Shown: positions 10,836-21,794 of the stretch, in pieces | Position numbering within the stretch: the stretch's first letter is position 1 | How the letters are laid out: every line of letters begins with the position of its first letter | Made by a program: the position numbers and the translations under genes | The notes under the pieces: generated by a model | Databases searched by the model: none | Told to the model about the DNA's origin: nothing | Seen by the model: the letters and a program-made list of their open reading frames with translations, nothing else | Assembly: GCA_037447655.1 (NCBI GenBank) | Contig: JBBHKE010001207.1 | Coordinates: forward strand, 91,942-155,941 | Length of the DNA stretch: 64,000 nucleotides | Source: Zygnema cylindricum | Lineage: Eukaryota; Streptophyta; Zygnematophyceae; Zygnematales; Zygnemataceae | Direction: 5' to 3'

Positions 10836-11075
10836 AGTAACCTTCTAAAAATAATTGCCTAAATCCTGGGTCCGTCAAGACTATTTTTAGTAACCTTCTA
10901 AAAATAACTGCCTGTTGAACTAAGGCAGCCATGGATCAACCACCTCTCTATCCTTCAGTGACTACAACAAGTATGGGGGCTAGAGAAAGGGGATGGAGGC
11001 AGGCTGTCTGTCCTTTTTCTTTTTCCTAACATATTTAAACCTAGAAAATACTATAGAAATCTATGAATTTCAACA

Positions 11076-12503
11076 GGGACTCTTTTTCAGGATCTCTACT
11101 TTGGGAGCTGGTTTTGGGTGTAGTTAATGTTCTCCTAGATTTTGATTTCTTTCGTTTAGGTTATCCATCTTCTGAAAGGTTTGGTTTGGTTTAGCATCTG
11201 GCTCTGAGATCTTGGAGTTCCTTAGCCAGTTTTTTTGGAATTTTTTCTTGGAATTAATGCGGTGTTGCCATGTGTCCTGCCACGTGTGCAGTCGAACAGG
11301 GTAATAGGTAAAGGCTTGTCAGTACGGGCATGTATTACCCTTTTACCCCGTTTGGCTTATCTTTCGGTATGGGTTTGATTCAATTAATTTTGTCATCGGT
11401 AGGAATTTGTAACCGAAATGTAGTGTATGTTAAAGGACAAGCTTTATTGCAAAACCAGAGATGGGTTGCACTCGGAGTGACTGACACCAATTCGTGATGT
11501 GCGTGGTCGAATTGTCATGTGTATTCACACTATTTTGTGTCTATAAAATTTTACCGACAATATTAGTATACATAAGTGAGATATCCCGTGGTAATACCCA
11601 TTTTAAAGTGTTGGCTGACGAGAGCATTCACGCTATCTGTTGTGAATCACTCTAAATAAGATCCATGATTCAAATGGAACACCAGCTCCTATTTAACGCA
11701 TGACATATTAAGAACCACACACCGAATGACATTTAAACCGACGATTAGATCCTGAAAATTGTAGTAGGAATCCACCCATAACCTTCTACTTTTTCTTGAA
11801 CCCTCACCTCCTCATTCGTGGTTCAAATCCAGGTACCGTGTCCGACTTGAGAATGTGGGTTCCTTGACCTTCTTAAATTACGCCATCCAAGGCCACAATA
11901 TTACTGGTGAGGCTGATGAACTGCTTTAACTCTCAAATTTGAAAATGTCAGACTTCTCACACCCCTTTGCACAGGAAATTGTTTTAACTTGTTCCAATGT
12001 TAGGGCACGGCTCAACTTTACGTTTTAGTTCATTTAATCATGGTAGGAGCAGAATTGACAATGGCGGCAAGTTTAGAATGTTTATATAATGTTTATGCAT
12101 TGTTTTTGTAAAGTCACCCGATGTTTGGTAAAAATCGGGTAAAAATCAGGAGTATGACACAAATATCTCTCACACATAATATAAGCATTCCTTAACTTAC
12201 CATTTGAGTGAATACCCTTAGTGCATATAAGTTAAAAAAGTCATTCAATTTTAGAGAAATTTGAATCGCGTGTTCAAATATTATGTTCCATTATTGCTTA
12301 CACTTCAGTGGCCCAACGGAGCAAAACCTCCTTTTCTCCCATTTTTTTTTTAAATATCACTTGGATTTTTCTCCTCTTCCCTCTGTTTTGTGTTCATCCC
12401 GGAAGCCTAGGATTTTGTTCTGGCATTTGATCCTTCTCTGTTGTGACTCTTGGTTACTTCCGGAATTTCAGCCTGTTTTTTTTTTTGTCTTTTATGAGGG
12501 CAG
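11076..12503. other. Unassigned host DNA between family A mosaic and next exon
   Basis: This 1.4-kb stretch should hold the missing ascorbate-oxidase exons if they existed, but I find no HWHG, HGH or DWWH motif in any frame. A lone B-box-like GGTTCAAATCC lies near 11820. A run of T and a good acceptor lie at the right edge. It is probably intron or rearranged DNA. Confidence 0.5.
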
Positions 12504-12650
12504 TGGTCGAGGCCGACGGCACCTATGCCGATCTAGTGCTGCTCGAAAATCTGAACATCAACGGCTGACAGAGCTACTCTATCGTTTTCACGGCCAACCA
12601 ACCAATCGGCAACTACTGGATCACGACACACGTGCGACACAAGGCTAATG
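12504..12650 (+). CDS. Ascorbate-oxidase-like exon, domain 2
   Basis: AG at 12502-12503 follows a T-rich tract, and GTAAAT follows the exon. The translation gives VVEADGTY, then QSYSIVFTANQP and NYWITTHVR, closely following ascorbate oxidase domain 2. A TGA codon lies between NING and QSYS at about 12566, so the frame is broken. The exon joins the next one in phase 1. Confidence 0.9.
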
Positions 12651-13390
12651 GTAAATCAACAAAACTCGAAGTAGCTGCAAATGTCCATAGAGGCTTTTAA
12701 GTTTTGAGCCCGCTGGTAACTGATGTACGAACTGAGCTGTTTTAATGCCCCGAGGTTGAAATATAATGTCAACTCTACACTTGGAACCGCCCTCAAAATT
12801 TGAGTTTAAGCTGATTGCCTGACTGGCTGATTCCCAAGGTCCCTCTACTGTAAAATGAAAACGTTTTCGTTTGAACCGAACTCAATCGTACATAGCCTTC
12901 CCAGCTAGGTCTTAATGAACCGTTTTCTAGTCGGCCTGGTTTAGCTTTGTTCGGTTTGGTTCGGATCTACAGCTCAACAAAGATCTGTTGTTGTTAGCTT
13001 CAATTTAATTAGTTTCGGTTCGGTTTGATTCGATTCGGTCAACGGTGCAATAGATTACCCTCACGGTAAAATCGTTAATCTTCAGAAAGCAACAAACACC
13101 TTAAACATTTATCAGCGATTTGTTTTTTTGCCACTTAAAATCAATTTTCCCCCGTGCAGAAGTGTTTTACATTTGGAAACCGTAGATTGGAAGGTTTGAA
13201 GCCTAAGCCGTTGTAACCGTCGGATTAATCATCTGCACGCTGAAAAGATAATTCAAGGCCGGAAATAAAACAGTTAGCACTATCAACGAGACATGGAATA
13301 CTGCATAAACCTACATTAGACCTGAAATGCTCGGCAATATTCCCTTGAAAAACGGTTTTCTTTAAACTTTTGAGCTCTTTTCTCCTACAG

Positions 13391-13607
13391 GGCCTACTGG
13401 AGCTGCGATCCTGCGATACAAAGGAGCTGCTGCTGTTTATCCCACAAGCGCCATTCCGACCACATTCCCAGTATGGAACGACACAGTTTACAGTGTCACT
13501 AAGGAACGACAGATTGTGACCCGGAGCGGATACACAGAGACAATACCAGCGCCAACAAGAGAAATCATTCTTGTGGGATCGCAAAATCGATACGACGGTT
13601 ACATCGT
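13391..13607 (+). CDS. Ascorbate-oxidase-like exon, end of domain 2
   Basis: The exon follows ctcctacag and is followed by GTAAGT. It encodes GPTGAAILRYKG (the family's PPGL..LNY position) and ends GSQNRYDGYIV, the conserved segment before domain 3. Length 217 bp with phases 1 and 2 fits both neighbours. Confidence 0.9.
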
Positions 13608-13722
13608 GTAAGTTTCATTGAATTAAATTGTTATTGTGAGGCTAAGTTGTGTTTCAGAATCTGAAGAAAAAAGATGATGTTGGAGGAGGTTAAACTAAAA
13701 CCATAACGAGCTTGTTTTGCAG

Positions 13723-13915
13723 ATGGGCGTTGAACAACAATTCGTTTGTTCCCCCTGGAACCCCTTCCCTTCTTGAACAATATTATAGAATCAATCCGAT
13801 TAACGATAACATGTCTTATGACAAGCTAAAGGTTACATGGAACTACACTAATCCATTGCCTTCAGAAAATATTCCTATATATGCGAATGCCAAATGTATT
13901 ATCTACAAAACTCCG
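13723..13915 (+). CDS. Ascorbate-oxidase-like exon, start of domain 3
   Basis: After ttttgcag the exon encodes WALNNNSFVPPGTPSLL, a hallmark of plant ascorbate oxidases (WA.NNVSF..P.TP.L). It ends at GTGAGT in phase 0. Confidence 0.9.
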
Positions 13916-14330
13916 GTGAGTTTCAAGGTTTTGTTTGATCTGACAATTTTCATTAGGATGACTAAAGCATGATTTTTTATACAAAAACCGAGGATGATAA
14001 GCCCTTGGATGCTTGATTTCTCATTTTTTGTCTCACGTGCGTGCCTATGAAAGGAGATTTGAGTAAATTTAGGGCTAGTTTGGTAAAATGTTTTTTAATT
14101 TGTGCTCATCTATTATAGCTTGGTCATTCCACATTGCTCATTTGTAATGTATGGTTATGTGGCCAATTTACCATTAAGTAGCGATGCTTCTACGTTTGCA
14201 ATTGTATACCGTTCCAATAATTTAGGATTGGTATATCCACTTTGTGAAGACTTGCAACTTTTCTAAACGTGACATAACGTTATTGGAATTGTCTTTGCCG
14301 CTCAATACCGTGATTCAAATTGTTTTCCAG

Positions 14331-14356
14331 AACGCTATGGCACTAAACAATCTCAG
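14331..14356 (+). CDS. Ascorbate-oxidase-like micro-exon (26 nt)
   Basis: The 26 nt between ttttccag and gtaataa read NAMALNNL, resembling the QNANML.. segment before HPWHLHGH. Its end phase does not fit the next exon, so either one nucleotide has been lost or the boundaries differ. Confidence 0.5.
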
Positions 14357-14507
14357 GTAATAATGCGGTTGATTTCTCTCTATTTACTTTCCGTTCAAAC
14401 TTTGAAGCTTAGATTTTTTAGCGTAAGCTTTACGCTTTTATTTTTTTTCGGGGTATAGGAAACATCATTTTGACAAGCTTTTTGAGCAAATATTTTCTTT
14501 GGTCTAG

Positions 14508-14563
14508 CAACACCCATGGAATCTTCACGATCATGACTTTTGGGTGCTAGGTTGGAGAAATGG
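14508..14563 (+). CDS. Ascorbate-oxidase-like copper-site exon, left part
   Basis: The exon starts after ttggtctag and reads QHPWNLHDHDFWVLGWRNG. The family consensus is HPWHLHGHDFWVLG. The first His (type 1 copper) is kept, the second His of the HxH pair is Asn, and Gly is Asp. The copia family B element begins at 14564 inside this exon, and its right part resumes at 20603. Confidence 0.9.
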
Positions 14564-15191
14564 TGTAGGATCTTAAGCAAAAGACATTCACTCAAAATAA
14601 ATTCATAAAACATAAAACATTACACAGCGGAAGCTCATAATAAACAACAGGAATATTCAGCCAAAAAAAATTATAAGTGTTCTTGGCCCAAGCCTCTTTA
14701 CATCATCTCTCTTCACTCTTCTTTCTCTTCTCTCTCCTCTTTAAATTATCTCTTACTCCAAGATTAGTCCTCTAAGATTTTATCAGGTAAGATAAAATAC
14801 TCTGCACATGTACACTGCTTCCTAAATACTCGCTACTCTGCACTAAAAGACAACAAGGTAAGACAAAAAGAACTTAGCTTAGCGACGAAGTCTGTCCCTA
14901 GCTGACTGTGCACACTGCAAGGACGTTAAAATTGCATGCGCTTTCTTCCTTCAAAACGACTTACTCCAAACGTTTACTTAAACACGTGTCGTTACATGAA
15001 AACACTTGCACGCAAAATGTGACACCTGCGCACGAAAACATAAAGTGACACGAAACGAAATAGTACATTTCGTTCGCGGATAATAAAAGTACCGCCGCGA
15101 AACGACGTCGATGACGTGATACTTCACGTCAAACAAATAAATGTTAGTATGTCGCTTCGCGAATATAATGCGAAACGACAATAACCCAACA
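14564..15191 (-). repeat. 3' LTR of family B element
   Basis: The left edge is TGTAGGATCTTAAG and the right edge cccaaca, next to the polypurine tract. The LTR matches the one at 19948-20597 over its whole length with scattered differences. Confidence 0.95.
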
Positions 15192-16763
15192 ACCCCCCTC
15201 TTATTCCCGGAATTGCCAAACTCTTCAAAATAATCCAAGCTTTGGTCGCCCCCTCTCAAATACATCATGCGCAGCTACTTTGGTTAGCAAATGAGCCGCC
15301 TCCTCTTTTGTCGGTACGTTCGAAAATACAATCTCGTTCGCTGAACCAAATCTCTTACAAAATGCCATTGGATCTTGATGTGTTTCGTCCTCTTGTGAAA
15401 CACTGGATTTTTCGCCAACGCCATCGAACTCATGCTTCTGAATAAATTGTCATACAACCATTAGGAATGCTCAACTCGCGTACCATCTCCTTAATCCAAA
15501 TCGAAGCCTTAGATGCATGACATGCTGCCATATACTCAGATTCTATGTAACTCAAAGCAACCGTAGGTTGAAGCGTAGACCTCCACAAGATCGCGACTCC
15601 TCCAAAAATAAATGCGTACTGTGACGTGGACTTACTTGAATCAAAGTCGCCGCCCCAATCCGCGTCACAATAACCAACACACTCAAGAGAATTTTTATCA
15701 AAAGTAAATAAAAGTTCAAAATCAATCGTACCAACTAAATATTGAAAGATACGTCGTACGACCTCCCAGTGTGCCTTTTTTGGCTCGTGACAATAACGGT
15801 TGACGATGGAAACCGCGGCCGTAATATCTGGATGAGTACCAACGCTAAGGTACATAAGTGAACCAACCACCTCTTGATATGGTACGTCGACAGAATCTTC
15901 TTCCTCAAATTTGCGAATGTGTAGATTTGCATCCAATGGCGTAGAAAGCGGTTTCGCGTTAGTCATACCAAATCTCTCCAAAATCTCTTTATAATATTGA
16001 GCTTGACTCAATTTAATTTTCCCCTCTTTGTCGCGTATCACTTCAATCCCCAAAATATATCGTACTTCTCCAAGATTTGTTTCTTTGACATGTAATGTAA
16101 GGTAATGTTTCAACTTATTAATGCGCTCTAACTTGTCGCATGCCATCAAGAAATCATCGACATAAACAGAAAAGATGATTTGGTCAACTTCGTCACCTTT
16201 CACGTAAACTCCAAAATCGGATGTAGTACGTACAAATCCGAATTTCAATAGTACTTGATGAAGTCTCATATACCACGTGCTCGGTGCCTGTTTCAAACCA
16301 TATAATGACTTTCGCACACGCCATACATTTCCTTCCTGCAAAGGAGACACGCCTTCCGGTACCTTCGTGTATACCTCTTCCTCTAACTCACCATTTAAAA
16401 ACGCAGTTTCCACATCTATTTTATGGACGTGCTTCTTCCCCATCGCTGCAGTGCAATAATAATCCGTAATGAGTCCAACTTCACCAAGGGAGCATAAGTC
16501 TCCATAAATTCAATTCCCTCACGTTGTTGGATGCCCTTACAACGAAGCCTCGCCTTGTACTTAATAATTTCACCCGAAGCTCCACTCTTCGTCTTGAAGA
16601 CACACTTTGCATCAATCGTCTTTCCCCCCCCCGGTAATTTCACCTCCTCAGAAGTTCGATTATCAACCACCGATTTAAATTCTTTCTCCCACGCCGGTTT
16701 CCACTTACTCTCCCAATCTGTCGACCTTCTTGCCTCGACATAAGATTGAGGGTCGTCGGTCAT
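15192..16763 (-). pseudogene. Family B reverse transcriptase-RNase H
   Basis: RT starts near 16763 with SYVEARRS..WESKWKPAWEKEF. It continues with IDVETAFLNGELEEEVY, SLYGLKQAPSTWY and the active site YVDDFLMAC (near 16160). RNase H follows with VGYCDADWGGD, ESEYMAACHASKASIW and a frameshifted HKRTKH segment near 15330. A frameshift separates 16416-16763 from 15430-16443. This is the reverse-transcription module of the element. Confidence 0.92.
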
Positions 16764-17183
16764 ATTTTCCGTAAGTAATTGCTACAAAAGAAACTCCGTC
16801 TCTTTAGCATCGGAAAGAAAATAATGCGATTCGATGCATTTTCCCCTTTTCGATCGTAAGTGAGTTTCTCCAGTTTCTTCCTCTTTGTACTCCGAGAGCT
16901 CATTCTAAGAACTTACTCTTCCTCCTTCTCCTCTTTCTCTTCCTTGGATTGAATTTCAATTTCCTTCTCACTCGATTTAGAACTCAATTTAGAGATTTGA
17001 GATTTCCGAATGTTCGAAGGCAAACGGGAATCCAAAGATCCGTTACTCTTTCTTTCAAATTCAATTTCAACAGATTTCCCCAATTTCTTTTTTTTGAGTT
17101 TTTACATTCGGTTCCTCATTGGATTTTGAATCCCCAATGTACGGAAAACTCTCAATTTCACTCTCCTCATAAAAATCCAAACT

Positions 17184-18544
17184 TTATTTAAATTTCCCAA
17201 CGGAATTCATGGCGGATTTGAGATCCTCCTGAAAATCCACATTGTGAGATTCCTCCACGGTGTGACGAGCCGGATCATACACTTGGTACAAATTCCCCTT
17301 CGCACTATAACTAACAAAAAATCCCGGCCAACACCTTGGAGCAAATTTCCCCTTCCTTTGATTGATTCCACATAAACCGTAGCATGACATCCCCAAATTC
17401 TCAAATGATGAACCGTGGGCTTTCTCCCACTCCATAACTCCTCCAGTGTTTTACTTCCGGAAACCGAAGTGAGTCTTCGGTTACAAATGTAACTTGGCGT
17501 AAAAATGGCGTCTCCCCACAAAAACATTTGTCGTCCGGAGCTATGAACCATCGCACGGACCATTTCTTGTAAGGTACAATTCTTCCTTTCTGCCACTCCA
17601 TTCGACTCCAGAGAATAAGGCGCCGTGAATTGATGCCTTATCCCCCACTCCTTACAATACCCCTCAAAAACAACAAACTCCCCTCCATTGTCCGAACGAA
17701 TGGACTTAAGCTTTTTATCAATTTGCCTCTCGGCCATTACATGCCATTCTTTAAATTTTTCAAATGTATCCGATTTCTTTTTCAATAAATACACCCATGA
17801 CTTTTGAGAGAAGTCATCAACAATCACCAAAGTATACTTATTACCTCCAATTGTCTCGGGTTTAATATGTCCACAAAGATCGATGTGGACAACCTCCAAA
17901 GGACTTTGAGCTCGATGCTTGATGTCTTTATTCGGATGGGATTTCCGAATTTGACGTCCTTTGCTACATCCTCCGCATCCGTTCACCTTCTCACCGGATG
18001 CGAGGTCCAAACCCCTCACCGAAGAATGACGAATCATCTTCTTCAAACTTACCGCGGATGTGTGACACATCCAATGATGCCATAAGGTAAGATCACCTTT
18101 CAACTCCGAAATTTGATGTGAAATTCTCTCAGTGGGAACTTTAGATTTCGGCCTCCTCCATAAGAGCCGACTATGATCCGCATCCGTTACAACTCCTTCT
18201 CCAATTACATCCCCTTTCTCATTCCAAATCTCGATAGATTGATCACCTCTCGCAAGTAAGCTTCCACCACTCTTTTGGATTTGTGGAACCCTTAACAAAT
18301 TGACGGAACCGTCCGGAATATAATGTGTATTTTGAAGACGATACTCTGTCGATTTCTCTTTCCCATCATTATCCCATGAAAGGAGATCAAGCCGAACCGT
18401 GCCAACTGTACCAACCGAAATAACATGGCCGCTTGCAACCGTAGTAAACTTTGGAACCGTAAGTTCCCTCATGTCATCAAACAAGGTGGTATCTGTGCAA
18501 ACATGGTGAGATGCCCCCGTATCAATAATCCACTCTTTCTCCAA
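17184..18544 (-). pseudogene. Family B protease and integrase
   Basis: The protease motif WIIDTGASHHVC lies at the start. The integrase zinc domain (LWHHWMCH...CGGCSKGRQ), catalytic segments VVHIDLCGH, SIRSDNGGEF and ESNGVAERK, and the FFVSYSAKGNLYQVYDP C-terminal motif follow. A frameshift occurs near 17350. The integrase catalytic acidic residues appear intact. Confidence 0.92.
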
Positions 18545-18558
18545 ATTTCCTCCACTAC

Positions 18559-19905
18559 TTACCGAGTCAAGGGTAAGGTTAAGAACCGGAAACTCATCAC
18601 CAGCTCATTACCATAGTCAAAGTAATTTGCATTACCATAACCACGACCAACACCGCGGATTCCTGCTCGGCCGTCACCTCGGCCACCTCTATCAATTCCT
18701 CTACCTCCTCTTCCACTTCCGAAATCTCCACTCTTCACATAACATTGAGGGCTCCTATGCCCCCACTTACCGCAAAAATGACATTGCTTATCCTTATCCG
18801 GACAAAATGAAGACAAATGTCTAAGCCGGTTACATCGGTAACATGTCACATTGGAAAGATCCGAAGGGACCTTCGGTGGACGACCTTGCTCCTTCTTGTT
18901 GCCTCGGCCACCACCACCGCCTCTTGGGCCACCTCCTCTACCACCTCCTCTACCACCGGCACAGTTAAGATCCGGGGTTTCGGGACTAGTAGAGTTGAGA
19001 ACTCCTCCTCCACTTGAAGAAGCCGATTGAGTTCCCTCCAACATTTTGATAAAATTGACGGTGAATCCGAAGGTGTTATTTGCCTTTGCTCGTAAATTAG
19101 CTTAAAGATGAGAAAGCTTCTCTGGTAAAGCATTAAGAAAAACGCTTAACTTATCCGCATCCAAGATAACTCGGCCATTGTTGATTAATTGCTTGAGTAT
19201 AATATTGAAACGCTTCACGACATCATCCATCAATTCATTTGACTTGATTTTAAAATTCATAAAGTCCGTATAAACACATTGACCCTTGTTCTCAAGGCCT
19301 TTCTCATATTGATCCTCAAGTGCTTGCCAACACTCATGGGCCGTGCCGTGAGCGAGGCAATGATCAAGCACGGAAGAAGTGCAATTCTTCATCAAACCGG
19401 TCGTTGCTGCAATATCCTTCAACCTCCATTGAGCACGTGCCTTACTCTCGAGTGGCATTTTTTCTTCTCCATTGACAATCCACCAAAGCTTCTTGAGAAT
19501 AAGTTGGCCTGAAATAAACTTCTTCCAAACGGCATAATTGGAGCCATTAAAGGCCACAAATTTCCCCGACATATTATAATTTTCTTCGTTTTCCAATCCT
19601 TCGCTAAAATCGGACTCTTCTTCTTCTATCTTTGACTTTCCCTTCCTAATCCTCTATTTTCTCTCACTCTTATTAGCTCTTCTAATGAATGGATCGGTAG
19701 CCAGAAAGGAAGTGTTTTCTTTGGCCTCACTCGGTTGAGTTTGAAAACGGGAATCTACATATCTCATAAGTGTGTCAAACATTTCCTCAAATTTTCTCTC
19801 TGTATTTCGGGTCTCCTCAAATTGAGAACCCAAAAAACTGAACTCTCTTGCTCTCTCCGAAGTCAACAAGGGGGAAGGAGTATTTTTATTCTTCTTCCTC
19901 CCCAT
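18559..19905 (-). pseudogene. Family B gag
   Basis: Gag is split into three frames: 19905-19654 (MGRKKNKNT...), 19596-19102 (FVAFNGSNYAVWKKF..., copia gag core with WQALEDQYE) and 19044-18559. The last has a Gly/Arg-rich linker and two CCHC knuckles (CYRCNRLRHLSSFC and CHFCGKWGHRSPQC). The zinc knuckles bind element RNA. Confidence 0.9.
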
Positions 19906-19947
19906 GCGCTCTCTCTCTATCTCCGGAGCACTAGCTCCAATAACAAT

Positions 19948-20597
19948 TGTAGGATCTTAAGCAAAAGACATTCACTCAAAATAAATTCATAAAACATAAA
20001 ACATTACACAGCGGAAGCTCATAATAAACAACAGGAATATTCAGCCAAAAAAAATTATAAGTGTTCTTCGCCGAAGCCTCTTTACATCATCTCTCTTCTC
20101 TCTTCTCTCTCTTCTCTCTCCTCTTTAAATAATCTCTTACTCCAAGATTAATCCTCTAATATTTAATCATATAAGATACAATACTCTGCACATGTACATT
20201 GCTGCCTAAATACTCGTTACTCTGCACTAAGAGACAACAAGGTAAGACAAGCAGAACTTAGCGTAGCGACGAAGTCTGTCTATAGTTGACTATGCACACT
20301 GCAAGGACGTTTCCACAAAGAAAGTAGCACACGCTTTCTTCCTTCGAAACGACTAACTCCAAACGTTGACTTAAACACGTGTCGTCACACGAAAACACCT
20401 GCACGCAAAATGTGACACCTGCACACGAAAATCATAAAGTGACGCGAAACGAAATAGTACATTTTGTTCGCGGATAACAAAAGTACCGCCGCGAAACGAC
20501 GTCGTACATTTTGTATGATGACGTGATACACACGTCAAACAAATAAATGTTAGTATGTCGCTTCACGAATATACCGCGAAACGAGAATAACCCAACA
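19948..20597 (-). repeat. 5' LTR of family B element with adjoining PBS-like site
   Basis: The LTR ends (minus sense) in gatcctaca. The adjoining sequence in this copy is degenerate, but the paralogous copy near 43725 reads TTGGTATCTGAGC, matching the initiator tRNA-Met primer site. Confidence 0.92.
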
Positions 20598-20602
20598 AAT
20601 GG

Positions 20603-20721
20603 AACTTATGACCCTATCGAGGGTCCTAAGTCCTTCAATCTCAAAAATCCAATTAAGTGAAATATAGTTTCTCTTTACCCCAAATTTTGGTTGGCCATCC
20701 GTCTTAAGGCCGACAATGCAG
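20603..20721 (+). CDS. Ascorbate-oxidase-like copper-site exon, right part
   Basis: Across the insertion the frame continues GTYDP..KSFNLKNPIK, then a TGA where Arg is usual (LRN; a CGA to TGA change). It then reads IVSLYPKFWLAIRLKADNAG, equivalent to VI.P.GWTAIRF.ADNPG. It ends in phase 1 at GTATGG (20722). Confidence 0.92.
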
Positions 20722-21112
20722 GTATGGTTCAACATTTTTTTAACAAATGGCATCGAAATATTCATTGATAATGGAAAGAAATATAGAATTGAATGGCGGG
20801 GATTGAACCGTTTCTGAATGGATTTCATCAAGATTTTTTCAAAAAACACTCCCAATTCTTTGATTTTGATTTTTATGTGATTATCAACATCTAGTGAGAA
20901 ACGGGGAAGCATTTGTTCTTAAGATTATGTAGTAGCGTGAAGGTGAGAGATCTTGTATGTTTGTATTTATGGGAAGTGATTGTGCCGGTTTTACTCTCAG
21001 ATCAGTAAAAGATTTATGGATTCTGAAACTTGAAAGTTCTGGTGTTGGTTGGGTTGTTAATTGATTTGCAGGCATCGTTCTGGTGTTGGTTAGGTTGTTA
21101 ATTGATTTGTAG

Positions 21113-21132
21113 GCATCTGGGCCCTCCACTGT
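21113..21132 (+). CDS. Ascorbate-oxidase-like 20-nt micro-exon (IWALHC)
   Basis: Between gatttgtag and GTAAGTAG, 20 nt encode (G)IWALHC, the type 1 copper Cys and preceding His. Phase 1 in and phase 0 out fit both neighbours exactly. The acceptor region is duplicated in tandem just upstream (about 21023-21077). Confidence 0.85.
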
Positions 21133-21614
21133 GTAAGTAGACTTTTTCCACTTATTCACACTTAAATAACTGAGACATTTTTGTCAGCCTGAAACTTTTT
21201 TAATTTCATTATTTTTCTGTTTTCTTCTCTGGTTGCAACTTCCCTTTCTTATAACGTTCTGATCGCTAAATCTTATCCATCATCTTAACCAAAATAATGT
21301 TTCCTCGACCCAAATTTTCCTTTGAATCTGAAGATGCCATTTCAAAATAATCAATTAGCCCAATGACCGCTTTTCCATCAATCAACCAGAACAACCTCAT
21401 ACCAATTTGCTAAGTAAATCACTTAAAGCAGTAAATCCATACTTTTTAAGTAATCTTAACACATTGTCACCTTATGAAACTGCAATCACACCTTTTCTTT
21501 CCTCCATCAATCAAAACATTACACCAATGTTGAAGTAAAAATGGTAAAGAAGATGATAATTTCTCAACCAATGACCCTGACACATTCTACCATGGCCACT
21601 GCGTGGAACCGCAG

Positions 21615-21794
21615 CATATTGTCTTCCACCATGCCATGGGCATGCAAGTCGGCATAGCGGTCGGCCTTGACAAGCTTCCCTCCCTTCCTCGGAACTTTCC
21701 CACATGTGGAAACATCACTTCTGACGTTATCAAGAAGGGGAAAACAGGGATAGGCCGCCATCCTCCAGTGATAGGCCACCATAGGCACTTATGA
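21615..21794 (+). CDS. Ascorbate-oxidase-like last exon
   Basis: After ggaaccgcag the exon reads HIVFHHAMGMQVGIAVGLDKLP..PTCGNI, matching HIEPHLHMGMGVVF...ACG. Together with the micro-exon the type 1 ligands Cys, His (+5) and Met (+10) are all kept. It ends at TGA 21792-21794 after a short His-rich tail. Confidence 0.92.
   Translation, partial: HIVFHHAMGMQVGIAVGLDKLPSLPRNFPTCGNITSDVIKKGKTGIGRHPPVIGHHRHL

Larger units (their letters stand above)
6790..11075 (-). mobile_element. Copia family A, best-preserved copy (3'-truncated)
   Basis: On the minus strand the order is LTR (right end ttcaaca at 11075), leader, gag (10025-9462), then protease, integrase and the N-terminal part of reverse transcriptase (9364 to about 6790). 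The order protease-integrase-RT is that of Ty1/copia. The copy stops just after YGLKQAPR, so the RT palm active site, RNase H and 3' LTR are lost. It belongs to a mosaic of at least three family A copies spanning 2713-11075. Confidence 0.85.
14564..20597 (-). mobile_element. Full-length copia family B element (TSD AATGG)
   Basis: The element is 6034 bp, with LTRs of 628 bp (14564-15191) and 650 bp (19948-20597), both TG...CA. It is flanked by the 5-bp target duplication AATGG (14559-14563 and 20598-20602). On the minus strand the order is LTR, PBS-like site, gag, protease, integrase, RT, RNase H, polypurine tract (AAGAGGGGGG) and LTR. Frameshifts and stops make it defective. It splits the copper-site exon of the host gene. 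Confidence 0.97.
2277..21794 (+). pseudogene. Ascorbate-oxidase-like multicopper oxidase, interrupted pseudogene
   Basis: The exons encode a secreted blue multicopper oxidase of the plant L-ascorbate oxidase type, an apoplastic enzyme that oxidises ascorbate with O2. Recognisable parts are a signal peptide (exon 1), the start of cupredoxin domain 1, a domain 2 segment with VVEADGTY and NYWI, the domain 2-3 junction GYIVWALNNNSFVPPGTPSLL, a degenerate HPWNLHDHDFWVLG (consensus HPWHLHGH) and the C-terminal IWALHCHIVFH..MGM copper site. Splice phases match for most exon pairs. The exons encoding the HWHG region and the first half of domain 2 are not found. Two in-frame TGA codons, loss of a trinuclear-site His and a 6-kb copia insertion in an exon show it is a pseudogene. 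Laccase and SKU5-like families fit less well. Confidence 0.9.

Noticed and set aside
20550-20912. A 120-codon minus-strand frame
   Set aside because: It is antisense to the oxidase-like exon at 20603-20721 and overlaps the copia LTR end.
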